Positions 1 to 5,032 of a stretch of DNA of 5,032 nt are shown one piece after another. The number at the start of each line of letters is the position of its first letter. Within the stretch, counting starts at the first letter, position 1. Made by a program: the position numbers and the translations under genes. The notes beneath the pieces are model-generated. The model was not told where the DNA came from. It did no database searches and was given only the letters and a program-made list of their open reading frames with translations. The stretch covers positions 1-5,032 of the forward strand of contig JAGNNG010000181.1 in NCBI GenBank assembly GCA_017990795.1, given 5' to 3'. Origin of the DNA: Deltaproteobacteria bacterium. Its GTDB lineage: Bacteria > Myxococcota_A > Polyangia > Palsa-1104 > JAEUJZ01.

Positions 1-330
1 GGCAGTAGCCTCTATGACCCCTACGTGCAAAGCACCCTGCGCTACCAGACTGGCCACGAGCTAAGCTGGGCTGCCGGGCTGACCGTGCGGGCGCACCGCC
101 TGCTCGGCCTGGGCGTCGAAGGAGCCGGGACCGTGCCGCTCACCGGGGACGCCGTAAGTAGCACCGCGCTGCTTCTGGGAACGGTGTATGTGCAGCCAAC
201 CGAAAAGCTCAAGCTAACGCTGGCCGGGGGCGGCGGTCTGCTGGCCGAGCGGCCTCGCAATGCTGAGGCGCGCATCCTGCTCGGCATGGCGTTCTCGCTG
301 TCTCCACGCGCGGGAGGGCTGCTTCGATGA
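1..330 (+). CDS. C-terminal part of an outer-membrane beta-barrel protein (5' end outside window)
   Basis: The frame is open from the first base to the TGA at 328-330, giving 109 residues of a gene that starts upstream of the window. The GTG at 25 has no special claim to be a start, because the same frame continues to its left with similar composition. The residues alternate polar and hydrophobic/glycine in short stretches (for example HELSWAAGLTVRAHRLLGLG, then LKLTLAGGGGLL), as expected for antiparallel transmembrane beta-strands with short turns. The segment EARILLGMAFSLSP near the end resembles the final strand of small OmpA-like or transporter-like barrels, and the protein stops about ten residues later with no OmpA peptidoglycan-binding domain. 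Its stop codon overlaps the start of the TonB-dependent receptor gene (ATGA), so the two are probably co-transcribed and translationally coupled. The family and substrate cannot be named from this fragment. That it is coding is fairly sure; that it is a barrel is an inference from the residue pattern. Confidence 0.72.
   Translation, partial: GSSLYDPYVQSTLRYQTGHELSWAAGLTVRAHRLLGLGVEGAGTVPLTGDAVSSTALLLGTVYVQPTEKLKLTLAGGGGLLAERPRNAEARILLGMAFSLSPRAGGLLR
313..318 (+). promoter_or_regulatory. Ribosome binding site of the TonB-dependent receptor gene
   Basis: GGAGGG lies 8 nt before the ATG at 327, inside the last codons of the upstream gene. It decides the start: the in-frame ATGs at 354 and 384 have no purine-rich Shine-Dalgarno sequence in front of them. 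The ATG at 384 would otherwise be attractive because it sits directly before the signal-peptide core. Confidence 0.7.
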
Positions 331-2795
331 GCAACAGCCGCAGCAAATCCCACATGAGCCGTCTGTGCACAAACCGCCCAGCCATGGATAGCCGCAGGCT
401 GCTGCCGCTGACCGTGCTGGGTCTGGGCTGGTGGCTGACCGGTACCGCGAGCACCGCCCTGGCCGACGATACAGCTGCCGCGACCAGTGCCAGCCCGGCC
501 AGCGCTGCCACCTCACCCAAGTCCAAGCTGACGCCCAGCTATGACGTGCTGTTGCCCGATCCCGAGCCCACGGGCGAGTCCCAGAGCAAAGGCGACAAGG
601 GCGAAGACAGCAGCGACATCGACATCGCTGACCGCGTGCTCTCGGCGGCCAAGCAGGTGACGACGGTGCAGGAAGCACCCTCGATCGTTACCGTCATTCG
701 CGCCGACGAGATTGCCAGCCGCGGCTACCGCAACATCACCCAGGTCCTAGAGACCATCCCCGGCTGGATGACCACCAATGGCATCGGCAACCACCTAAAC
801 CTGCCGCTGGTGCGAGGTACCGCCCAAGCCGCGCTGCTTTTGCGCGACGGCGTCTCGATGTTCGAGCCGATGCTCAACGCCGGCGCCTACAACCGCAGCA
901 TCCCGCTAGAGAGCATCAAGAGCATCGAAGTTGTCACCGGTCCCGGCGGTGTGCTCTGGGGCGCCAACTCGTTTCTGGGCATCATCAACCTGATTTCCAA
1001 GGACGCCGACGACATCAACGGCGTCGAAGCTGGTATCGGCTACGGCGACGGCAGCGGCTCCCCGCAGAACTTTCGCGCCTGGGCGCTGTTTGGCAAGACG
1101 TTCAAGTTTAAGCGCGGGCCCAGCCTCGGCATCGTCCAGCACGTCAGCTACGAAAACTACCTGGCGCCCGAGTACACCGCGCTGTCGACCATCTCGCGCA
1201 GTGCGGCTCCGTCGCCGCCTGGGCCGCAGATCTACGCAGACCTGGGCCAGACCAACCCGGCGCGCGCGTACATCTTAGACATCAGCGGCAAGCTCACCTA
1301 CGGACCGGTCACGCTGTCGTATGCCATCCCCATCGGCGAGATGAACAACTCGCTGTCGTTTGGCAACAACCTGGCGCGGGGCGTCTACGACAACGCCACG
1401 ATGATGCCGAGCACGCAGCCGCAGGTAAACCACATCAACATAATGGATCGGTACATCACGATCCAGTACAAGAGCCGCTTCCTGGGCGACCGCCTGGGCC
1501 TCGACGCCAAGCTGTACGGCGTGCAGTTTGAGCGGCACCTTGATGCGGTCATCTTGCCCGGCACCAAGCTGAACCCAGGCGGCCTGACATTTAAGGCCCC
1601 CATCGAGTCCTATCGCGTCGGCTTTAGCGTCGATGGCGATGCCGGCCTGCCGCTAAACAACCGCCTGCTGTGGGGCGGCGATGTGTTCCACGAGTGGGTT
1701 CCCGAAGCCACCGTCCGCTTCCCCGGCGTGCCCGATCCGTCGCGGCTGCCGATTGCCTGTCCGCTGCAGTCGGTCCAGCCCATCACGTTTGTGCCCGAGT
1801 GCCCGATTCCGTTTAACACTGCAGCCAGCCGTACCGTCGCTGCTTTGTATATCTCGGACCAGTTTCGACCGGTGCGCAGCCTGACCCTGGACGGCGGTGT
1901 GCGTTATCAGGCGGGCCTGGGTCAGCGAGGCTACCAGGGCGCGCTGATTGGCGGCAACGGCCAGCTGCTCGGCAGCGCGTCGCTGGTCTGGAACTTTTAC
2001 CGAGAGATGCACTTTAAGGCCAACTACGCCAACGGCTTCCGCTCGCCGGTGTTTAACAACACTGACTCAAACGGTGCGGGCGTGCAGTTCGGCGGTAACA
2101 CCAGCCTAAAGAACGAAGAGAGCCAGGCCTTCCAAGGCGAGTGGAACGCCCGCCTGCTCAAGAACATCGGCCCCATCCGTGCCCTGCAGCTGCGCGCCGA
2201 CTACGCCTATACCGAGCTGAAGTCGCTCATCGTCATCAACAACGGCAGCTACTCAAACCGGCGCAGCGACGATCGTACTTCAACCGACCCGTCCAAGCGT
2301 CGCATCCACTCGGTCGAGGCCAGCGCGCGTCTGTTTGCCGGGGACCACACGCTGTCGCTGGGCTACACGTTCCTGCACATCTCGACCAACGACCGCGGCG
2401 TGCTGCGCAACATCCCCCAGCACACCTTTAGCCTGGGCTGGGTGCTGTCGGTGATTCCGGGCTGGCTGGAGCAGAACGGCACCCTGCTGGTGCTGGGCAG
2501 CTACGACGACCCGAACCGCTTGCGCACGATCTCGCTGGCCGACGGCGTGACCACGGTTGCAAACTTCTCGGACCTGACGTTTGACAAGCTGCCGCCGCAG
2601 GCCATCTTGAACCTGGGAGCGCGCGCCAAGTTCCTCAAGAACCGGCTGTGGACCAGCATCAACTTCTTTAACGTCCTCAACCAGCGCGCCTACTACCCCG
2701 ACCCGTTCTACGACCTGGCGCCGACGCTAGAGGTCAATCCGACCCCAGCTCCCGGCTGGTCGTTCTTCCTGCAGGTCGGCGGCAAGCCCTGGTAG
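327..2795 (+). CDS. TonB-dependent outer-membrane receptor, substrate unknown
   Basis: This 822-residue protein has the normal length and layout of a TonB-dependent active transporter, which uses inner-membrane TonB/ExbBD energy to import a scarce ligand across the outer membrane. The signal peptide has its hydrophobic core at about residues 25-45 and a likely cleavage after ALA (44-46). Residues 47-95 are a low-complexity Ala/Ser/Lys/Asp linker. The segment at 97-110 (DIDIADRVLSAAKQ) occupies the TonB-box position, but no strict TonB box is evident. The plug domain spans about 112-227, with APSIVTVIRADEI (117-129), the VRG at 162-164, LLLRDGVSMF (170-179) and SIEVVTGPGGVLWGANSFLG (199-218). 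The rest is the 22-strand barrel, with the family signature YANGFRSP at 567-574, a degenerate NPxLKPE-like LKNEESQ at 594-600, and a last strand ending WSFFLQVGGKPW. It ends in Trp rather than the more usual Phe. Cys478 and Cys492 fall in one predicted surface loop. The start at 327 is chosen for its Shine-Dalgarno sequence and its ATGA overlap with the upstream gene. Family assignment is secure; the ligand (siderophore, cobalamin, sugar or other) is not determinable, and no Fur box or riboswitch is visible because the promoter lies upstream of the window. Confidence 0.96.
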   Translation: MSNSRSKSHMSRLCTNRPAMDSRRLLPLTVLGLGWWLTGTASTALADDTAAATSASPASAATSPKSKLTPSYDVLLPDPEPTGESQSKGDKGEDSSDIDIADRVLSAAKQVTTVQEAPSIVTVIRADEIASRGYRNITQVLETIPGWMTTNGIGNHLNLPLVRGTAQAALLLRDGVSMFEPMLNAGAYNRSIPLESIKSIEVVTGPGGVLWGANSFLGIINLISKDADDINGVEAGIGYGDGSGSPQNFRAWALFGKTFKFKRGPSLGIVQHVSYENYLAPEYTALSTISRSAAPSPPGPQIYADLGQTNPARAYILDISGKLTYGPVTLSYAIPIGEMNNSLSFGNNLARGVYDNATMMPSTQPQVNHINIMDRYITIQYKSRFLGDRLGLDAKLYGVQFERHLDAVILPGTKLNPGGLTFKAPIESYRVGFSVDGDAGLPLNNRLLWGGDVFHEWVPEATVRFPGVPDPSRLPIACPLQSVQPITFVPECPIPFNTAASRTVAALYISDQFRPVRSLTLDGGVRYQAGLGQRGYQGALIGGNGQLLGSASLVWNFYREMHFKANYANGFRSPVFNNTDSNGAGVQFGGNTSLKNEESQAFQGEWNARLLKNIGPIRALQLRADYAYTELKSLIVINNGSYSNRRSDDRTSTDPSKRRIHSVEASARLFAGDHTLSLGYTFLHISTNDRGVLRNIPQHTFSLGWVLSVIPGWLEQNGTLLVLGSYDDPNRLRTISLADGVTTVANFSDLTFDKLPPQAILNLGARAKFLKNRLWTSINFFNVLNQRAYYPDPFYDLAPTLEVNPTPAPGWSFFLQVGGKPW

Positions 2796-2807
2796 TCGCC
2801 CGCCCCG

Positions 2808-2877
2808 CCGCTTTCGTCCGCTTTCGCCCGCTTCCTTCCGTTTTCGCCTGATTTCTTCCGCTTTCGCCCCCTTGCTT
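2808..2877 (+). repeat. Seven imperfect 10-bp tandem units, pyrimidine-rich; possible Rho-loading (rut) site
   Basis: Seven consecutive 10-bp units can be read without any indel, with consensus CCGCTTTCGC. Units 2 and 6 (2818-2827, 2858-2867) match the consensus exactly; unit 1 (2808-2817) and unit 4 (2838-2847) differ by one base each. Units 3, 5 and 7 carry a CTT-type ending, hinting at a 20-bp higher-order unit. By hand count the 70 bases are 30 C, 28 T, 11 G and 1 A. The array begins 12 nt after the receptor's stop codon. A C-rich, G-poor transcript with YC dinucleotides recurring every 10 nt or so is what Rho prefers to bind, so a Rho-dependent terminator is a reasonable inference. Direct protein binding to a helically phased array is an alternative. 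The repeat itself is visible; its function is not. Confidence 0.7.
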
Positions 2878-2985
2878 GCCCATGCTCGCGCTGCCTGCGC
2901 CGGCTGCGACCCACCTGCGCCCTCCGGTCGCGCCGCTGCTTGGCATCAAGACAGTTCCTTTTTCGCCTCGATTTTCCTAGTCTCG

Positions 2986-3026
2986 CCGCCAGTAAGTAGC
3001 CGAGAGCTCATCTTCACAACTGGCGG
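2986..3026 (+). promoter_or_regulatory. 8-bp inverted repeat in the DUF481 leader; possible RNA hairpin or operator
   Basis: CCGCCAGT (2986-2993) and ACTGGCGG (3019-3026) are perfect reverse complements separated by 25 bp, which itself contains the palindrome GAGCTC (3004-3009). The right arm ends 39 nt before the ATG at 3066. Arms this GC-rich could pair in the mRNA leader, or the pair could be a split operator half-site. There is no following T-run, so it is not an intrinsic terminator. An 8-bp pair at this spacing can also arise by chance, hence the low confidence. Confidence 0.3.
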
Positions 3027-3054
3027 TAGCGAAAAAGTCCGTGGCACCGCAAGC

Positions 3055-3059
3055 AGGAG
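3055..3059 (+). promoter_or_regulatory. Ribosome binding site of the DUF481 gene
   Basis: AGGAG sits 6 nt before the ATG at 3066. The spacing and the signal peptide that follows make this the clear start. Its presence argues against the overlapping ATG at 3041, which is in another frame. Confidence 0.75.
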
Positions 3060-3065
3060 CAACGC

Positions 3066-4004
3066 ATGAACAGCAAGGGAATAGACCGCAAGGCCGTGGG
3101 CCTGCTCGCGGCCAGTCTGCTCGTCGGACTGTCAGGGACAGCAAGGGCGGACGAGCCCAAATTTCAGTTCGACAAGGCCGAGAAGCTGGAAAAGACGCTG
3201 TGGAAGGCGTCGGCTCAGGCGGGACTGCTGCTGGCGACGGGCAATGCCAACGCGCTGACGGTCTCGGCGGGCGGCAGCCTGCTGCGCAATGACGGCAAGA
3301 ACAAGTTTGCGCTGGATGTCGATGGGCGCTTTGGCCGCGTCACCACCTACGCCGCCAACGACGTGAACGGCAACCAGAAGATCGACAGCTACGACGAGAT
3401 CAAGACCGACACCAAGGTCAACACCCAGTTCTGGGCGGTCAAGCTGCGCTACGACCGGTTCTTCTCGGCCAACAACCTGGGCTACGTCTCGGCGCAGGTC
3501 ATGGGCGACGAGCCTGCCGGTAAGCGCCTGTTTGGCGGCGCGCAAATCGGCTACAGCCGCCAGGTGGTCAAGACCGACCGCAACGAGCTTTTGGCCGAGC
3601 TTGGCTACGACTTTACGTTCGTGCAGTTTGCAAACCCTCCGACGGGCGGCCCGGACCAGCTGCTGATCCACTCGCTGCGTGGCTTTCTGGGCTACGGCCT
3701 TACGCTGTCCAAGGACACGGCGCTGTCAGCGGCCTTGGAAGGGCTGTTTAACTTGAACTCGCTAAACGCGCCCGGCTATGCCGATCCCGTCGGAGCTTTT
3801 GGCGATATCCGGGTCAACTTCAAGACCGCGCTGACCACCAAGCTGCACAAGAACATCAGCTTCCGGTTTGCCTTCACCACGCGCTTTGACAACGTGCCCG
3901 CGCCGCGCAACGCGCTGAGCCTGCCGTACACCGATGGCTTTGTGCCGCTGGCCGAAAAGGTCGACACGCTGTCGGAGGCCTCGCTGATCGTGAACTTCCT
4001 GTAG
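3066..4004 (+). CDS. DUF481 (YdiY-like) outer-membrane beta-barrel protein
   Basis: The product is 312 residues and exported: residues 1-28 form a signal peptide (Arg/Lys n-region, core VGLLAASLLVGLSG, cleavage after ARA). After a short charged linker, the DUF481 pattern starts with TLWKASAQAGLLLATGNANA (44-63), matching the family's W-x-x-G-…-GN opening. It continues with KLRYDRFF (126-133), standing for the family's K-Y-D-x-F-x-S strand, GAQIGYSRQV (158-167) and LLAELGYDFTFV (175-186), and ends with the strand ASLIVNFL, whose final Leu is unusual for a barrel terminus. The family comprises outer-membrane proteins annotated as salt- or acid-induced in some bacteria; no transport substrate is established. 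An unusual insertion at 99-111 (DVNGNQKIDSYDE) resembles an EF-hand or dockerin calcium loop and lies between two early strands. The gene has its own ribosome binding site and is followed 66 bp downstream by the OmpA/TSP3 gene, probably in one operon. Assignment to DUF481 is fairly sure; its role is unknown. Confidence 0.88.
   Translation: MNSKGIDRKAVGLLAASLLVGLSGTARADEPKFQFDKAEKLEKTLWKASAQAGLLLATGNANALTVSAGGSLLRNDGKNKFALDVDGRFGRVTTYAANDVNGNQKIDSYDEIKTDTKVNTQFWAVKLRYDRFFSANNLGYVSAQVMGDEPAGKRLFGGAQIGYSRQVVKTDRNELLAELGYDFTFVQFANPPTGGPDQLLIHSLRGFLGYGLTLSKDTALSAALEGLFNLNSLNAPGYADPVGAFGDIRVNFKTALTTKLHKNISFRFAFTTRFDNVPAPRNALSLPYTDGFVPLAEKVDTLSEASLIVNFL
3360..3398 (+). other. EF-hand/dockerin-like calcium-loop motif inside the DUF481 protein (residues 99-111)
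   Basis: The encoded loop has Asp at position 1, Asn at 3, Asn at 5, a hydrophobic Ile at 8, Asp at 9 and Asp at 12, followed by Glu at 13. These are the oxygen-ligand and hydrophobic positions of a calcium loop. The usual Gly at position 6 is replaced by Gln, while a Gly occurs at position 4 as in dockerin loops. Only one copy is present and no flanking helix pair is obvious, so calcium binding is a suggestion, not a call. Confidence 0.45.
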
Positions 4005-4039
4005 TCGCTGCGACGAGCAGCACCAGGGACAAGCCGGAC

Positions 4040-4080
4040 TTTTTCGATGACTCGCAGTGGAGGTTTTTTGATGACTCACA
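4040..4080 (+). repeat. 24-bp-period direct repeat spanning two in-frame ATG codons
   Basis: Bases 4040-4056 and 4064-4080 agree at 15 of 17 positions (core TTTTTnGATGACTCnCA). Each copy carries an ATG, at 4047 and 4071, and because the offset is 24 bp both are in the OmpA/TSP3 reading frame. The segment between them carries the Shine-Dalgarno sequence that serves the second ATG only. It looks like a short tandem duplication of the start region. Confidence 0.65.
4059..4063 (+). promoter_or_regulatory. Ribosome binding site choosing the OmpA/TSP3 start at 4071
   Basis: GGAGG lies 7 nt before the ATG at 4071, separated by TTTTTTG, an unstructured and favourable spacer. The in-frame ATG at 4047 has no Shine-Dalgarno sequence, and using it would add MTRSGGFL in front of an already complete signal peptide. 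Confidence 0.75.
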
Positions 4081-5032
4081 ACCGCACTTTTTCACGCGGC
4101 ACCAAGCTGCCGCTTCTGCTTGCCGGTGCCTCTTTTGCCTTTGCACTGGGCGCGACCAGCCTGACCGCCTCCGACGCCCACGCCTTTACGCCCGAGTATG
4201 AGCTGGGCGCTTTTGGCGGCATTCACCTGTGGAACCCGCAAAGTGGCCTCGGACGCTTTGACGAAGCGACCACCAACAACGCGCTGCACCACGGCCCCGC
4301 CTTCGGCATCCGCCTGGGCCTGGGCCTGCATGCGCTGTTTATGCTGGAAGGCGAGCTGGCGCTGCTACCGACCAGCGTGAACAACCAGTTCAAAGACCCC
4401 GACGGCAACCCAAACACCGACCAGGTGCTGGCGTTTGGCTACCGGCTGCACGGGCTGTTTCACATCCTGACCGGGCGCGTGCGACCGTTCTTGCTGGTGG
4501 GTGGCGGCGGCGTGAGCACGTCTAGCTCAAACCCCAACATCATCCAGCAGCAGACCACCGGCAGCGTCGATCTGGGCGCGGGTGTAAAGGTCAACGTCCG
4601 GCCCAACTGGGGTCTGCGACTGGACGCGCGGGCGCTGATGATGCCGGGCTACACCGGCGGGCCGACGCTGACGCCAAACGGCGAGGTCACGCTGGGCCTG
4701 TACGGTCGCTTTGGCGAGCTGAAGACCTATACCTGCAACCGCAACGATGACGACGGCGATGGCGTGCTCAACTCCGTCGACCTGTGCCCCAAAGAAAAGG
4801 GCGTGGTCGCATTCCGGGGCTGCCTCAATGACCCCGCCACCACCACGGACCGCGACGGCGACGGCATCATGGACGCGCAGGACAAGTGCCCGGACGCGCC
4901 CGAGACCCGCAACGGCTTTATCGACGAAGACGGCTGCCCCGACGAAGCGCCACCGCCCGCGCTGCTGCCGTTTATCGGCACCATCCAAGGCGTGACGTTT
5001 GAGGCGGACAAGGCGACGCTGACGCCCAACTC
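4071..5032 (+). CDS. OmpA-family outer-membrane protein with TSP3 repeats (3' end outside window)
   Basis: The frame is open from the ATG at 4071 to the right edge, giving 320 complete codons. Residues 1-38 are a signal peptide (core LPLLLAGASFAFALGA, cleavage after AHA). Residues 39-220 form an eight-strand-type barrel of alternating strands, for example FGIRLGLGLHALFMLEGELA (78-97), VRPFLLVGGGGVS (137-149) and VTLGLYGRFGELK (206-218). Two thrombospondin type 3 calcium-binding repeats follow: DDDGDGVLNSVDLCP (226-240) and DRDGDGIMDAQDKCP (260-274). A third, partial repeat-like tail (NGFIDEDGCPD, 281-291) comes next. The five cysteines at 222, 239, 251, 273 and 289 all lie in this linker, as in other TSP3 proteins. 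After a Pro-rich hinge the OmpA C-terminal domain opens with IQGVTFEADKATLTPNS, matching its conserved first strand, and the window ends there. Complete relatives bind peptidoglycan through that domain, linking it to the outer membrane. It lies 66 bp after the DUF481 gene, with no terminator seen between them. The start is chosen by the GGAGG; an in-frame ATG at 4047 is a weak alternative. Confidence 0.93.
   Translation, partial: MTHNRTFSRGTKLPLLLAGASFAFALGATSLTASDAHAFTPEYELGAFGGIHLWNPQSGLGRFDEATTNNALHHGPAFGIRLGLGLHALFMLEGELALLPTSVNNQFKDPDGNPNTDQVLAFGYRLHGLFHILTGRVRPFLLVGGGGVSTSSSNPNIIQQQTTGSVDLGAGVKVNVRPNWGLRLDARALMMPGYTGGPTLTPNGEVTLGLYGRFGELKTYTCNRNDDDGDGVLNSVDLCPKEKGVVAFRGCLNDPATTTDRDGDGIMDAQDKCPDAPETRNGFIDEDGCPDEAPPPALLPFIGTIQGVTFEADKATLTPN
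4746..4892 (+). repeat. Two thrombospondin type 3 repeats within the OmpA-family gene
   Basis: The units at 4746-4790 and 4848-4892 encode D-x-D-G-D-G-hyd-x-(N/D)-x-x-D-x-C-P, the Asp-rich calcium-binding TSP3 signature, and are separated by 57 bp. They form the rigid linker between the barrel and the periplasmic domain. The repeats are clear at protein level; the DNA copies have diverged considerably, so this is an old duplication. Confidence 0.88.

Larger units (their letters stand above)
2796..3065. other. Intergenic region between the TonB receptor and the DUF481 gene
   Basis: These 270 bases hold no supportable gene; the short open frames here are low-complexity and lack ribosome binding sites. 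The first third is a pyrimidine-rich 10-bp repeat array (2808-2877). The middle is ordinary GC-rich sequence. From about 2940 the composition becomes more AT-rich, with T-runs at 2959-2963 and 2972-2975, followed by an inverted repeat (2986-3026) and the ribosome binding site. This is where a terminator for the upstream unit and a promoter for the downstream unit would be expected. A TTGGCA at 2940-2945 resembles a -35 box, but no matching -10 box lies 16-18 bp downstream, so no promoter is called. Confidence 0.6.

Noticed and set aside
154..162. GTAAGTAGC shared with 2992-3000
   Set aside because: A nine-base match with one copy inside coding sequence and no flanking similarity; most likely chance.
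214..678. Overlapping minus-strand open frames across the barrel/TonB receptor junction
   Set aside because: The products are Arg/Pro/Cys-rich with no domain pattern, and the plus strand is fully accounted for by two coupled genes.
2941..2956. Sigma-54 promoter starting at TGGCAT (2941-2946)
   Set aside because: The GG element is present but the -12 TTGC element is absent at the required spacing. A similar TGGCAC at 3042-3047 also fails and is too close to the start codon.
2940..2968. Sigma-70 promoter with TTGGCA at 2940-2945
   Set aside because: The -35-like box has no acceptable -10 box at 16-18 bp spacing (TCGCCT at the expected place).
3132..3671. 179-codon open frame on the minus strand opposite the DUF481 gene
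   Set aside because: It is antisense to a well-supported gene. Its Val/Ala/Arg-rich, His/Gln-laden product is typical of the reverse complement of GC-rich coding DNA and shows no domain or ribosome binding site.
4007..4021. GCTGC/GCAGC stem just after the DUF481 stop as an intrinsic terminator
   Set aside because: The stem is only 5 bp and the nearest T-run is about 19 nt further on, so it lacks the layout of an intrinsic terminator.
4527..4988. 153-codon open frame on the minus strand opposite the OmpA/TSP3 gene
   Set aside because: It mirrors the TSP3-encoding frame, has a low-complexity Val/Ala/Gly/Arg product and no recognisable motif, and is therefore a shadow.

Overview
The window looks like envelope-gene DNA from a high-GC Gram-negative bacterium, most likely a member of the Myxococcota (Deltaproteobacteria in older usage). 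The clues are the strong G/C preference at third codon positions, an OmpA-type protein carrying thrombospondin type 3 (TSP3) calcium-binding repeats, and a TonB-dependent receptor of the 'SAAKQ…EAPSIVTVI' type. The taxon is inferred from style, not from a marker gene.

All recognisable genes are on the + strand, and every product is predicted to be an outer-membrane beta-barrel protein. From left to right: (1) the 3' end of a gene (1-330) encoding the last strands of a barrel protein; (2) a complete TonB-dependent receptor of 822 residues (327-2795), which overlaps the first gene by ATGA and so is probably translationally coupled to it; (3) a 270-bp intergenic region; (4) a complete DUF481/YdiY-type outer-membrane protein of 312 residues (3066-4004); (5) a 66-bp gap holding a 24-bp-period direct repeat and two in-frame ATGs; (6) the 5' part of an OmpA/TSP3 protein (4071 to the right edge), which runs out of the window just as its C-terminal peptidoglycan-binding domain begins.

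The layout suggests two transcription units in the same direction. The first is barrel fragment plus TonB receptor. It is followed at once by a G-poor, pyrimidine-rich stretch built from seven 10-bp units, which would suit a Rho-loading site. The second is DUF481 plus OmpA/TSP3, whose leader contains an 8-bp inverted repeat. The TonB receptor would import a substrate that cannot be named from sequence. The OmpA/TSP3 protein would tie the outer membrane to peptidoglycan. The DUF481 protein has no known substrate.

Nothing here is a clear new biological system. The most notable items are the helically phased 10-bp repeat array, an EF-hand/dockerin-like loop inside the DUF481 barrel beside a second calcium-motif protein, and the duplicated translation-start segment of the OmpA gene. 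I saw no RNA genes, mobile elements or CRISPR arrays, and no convincing minus-strand gene.
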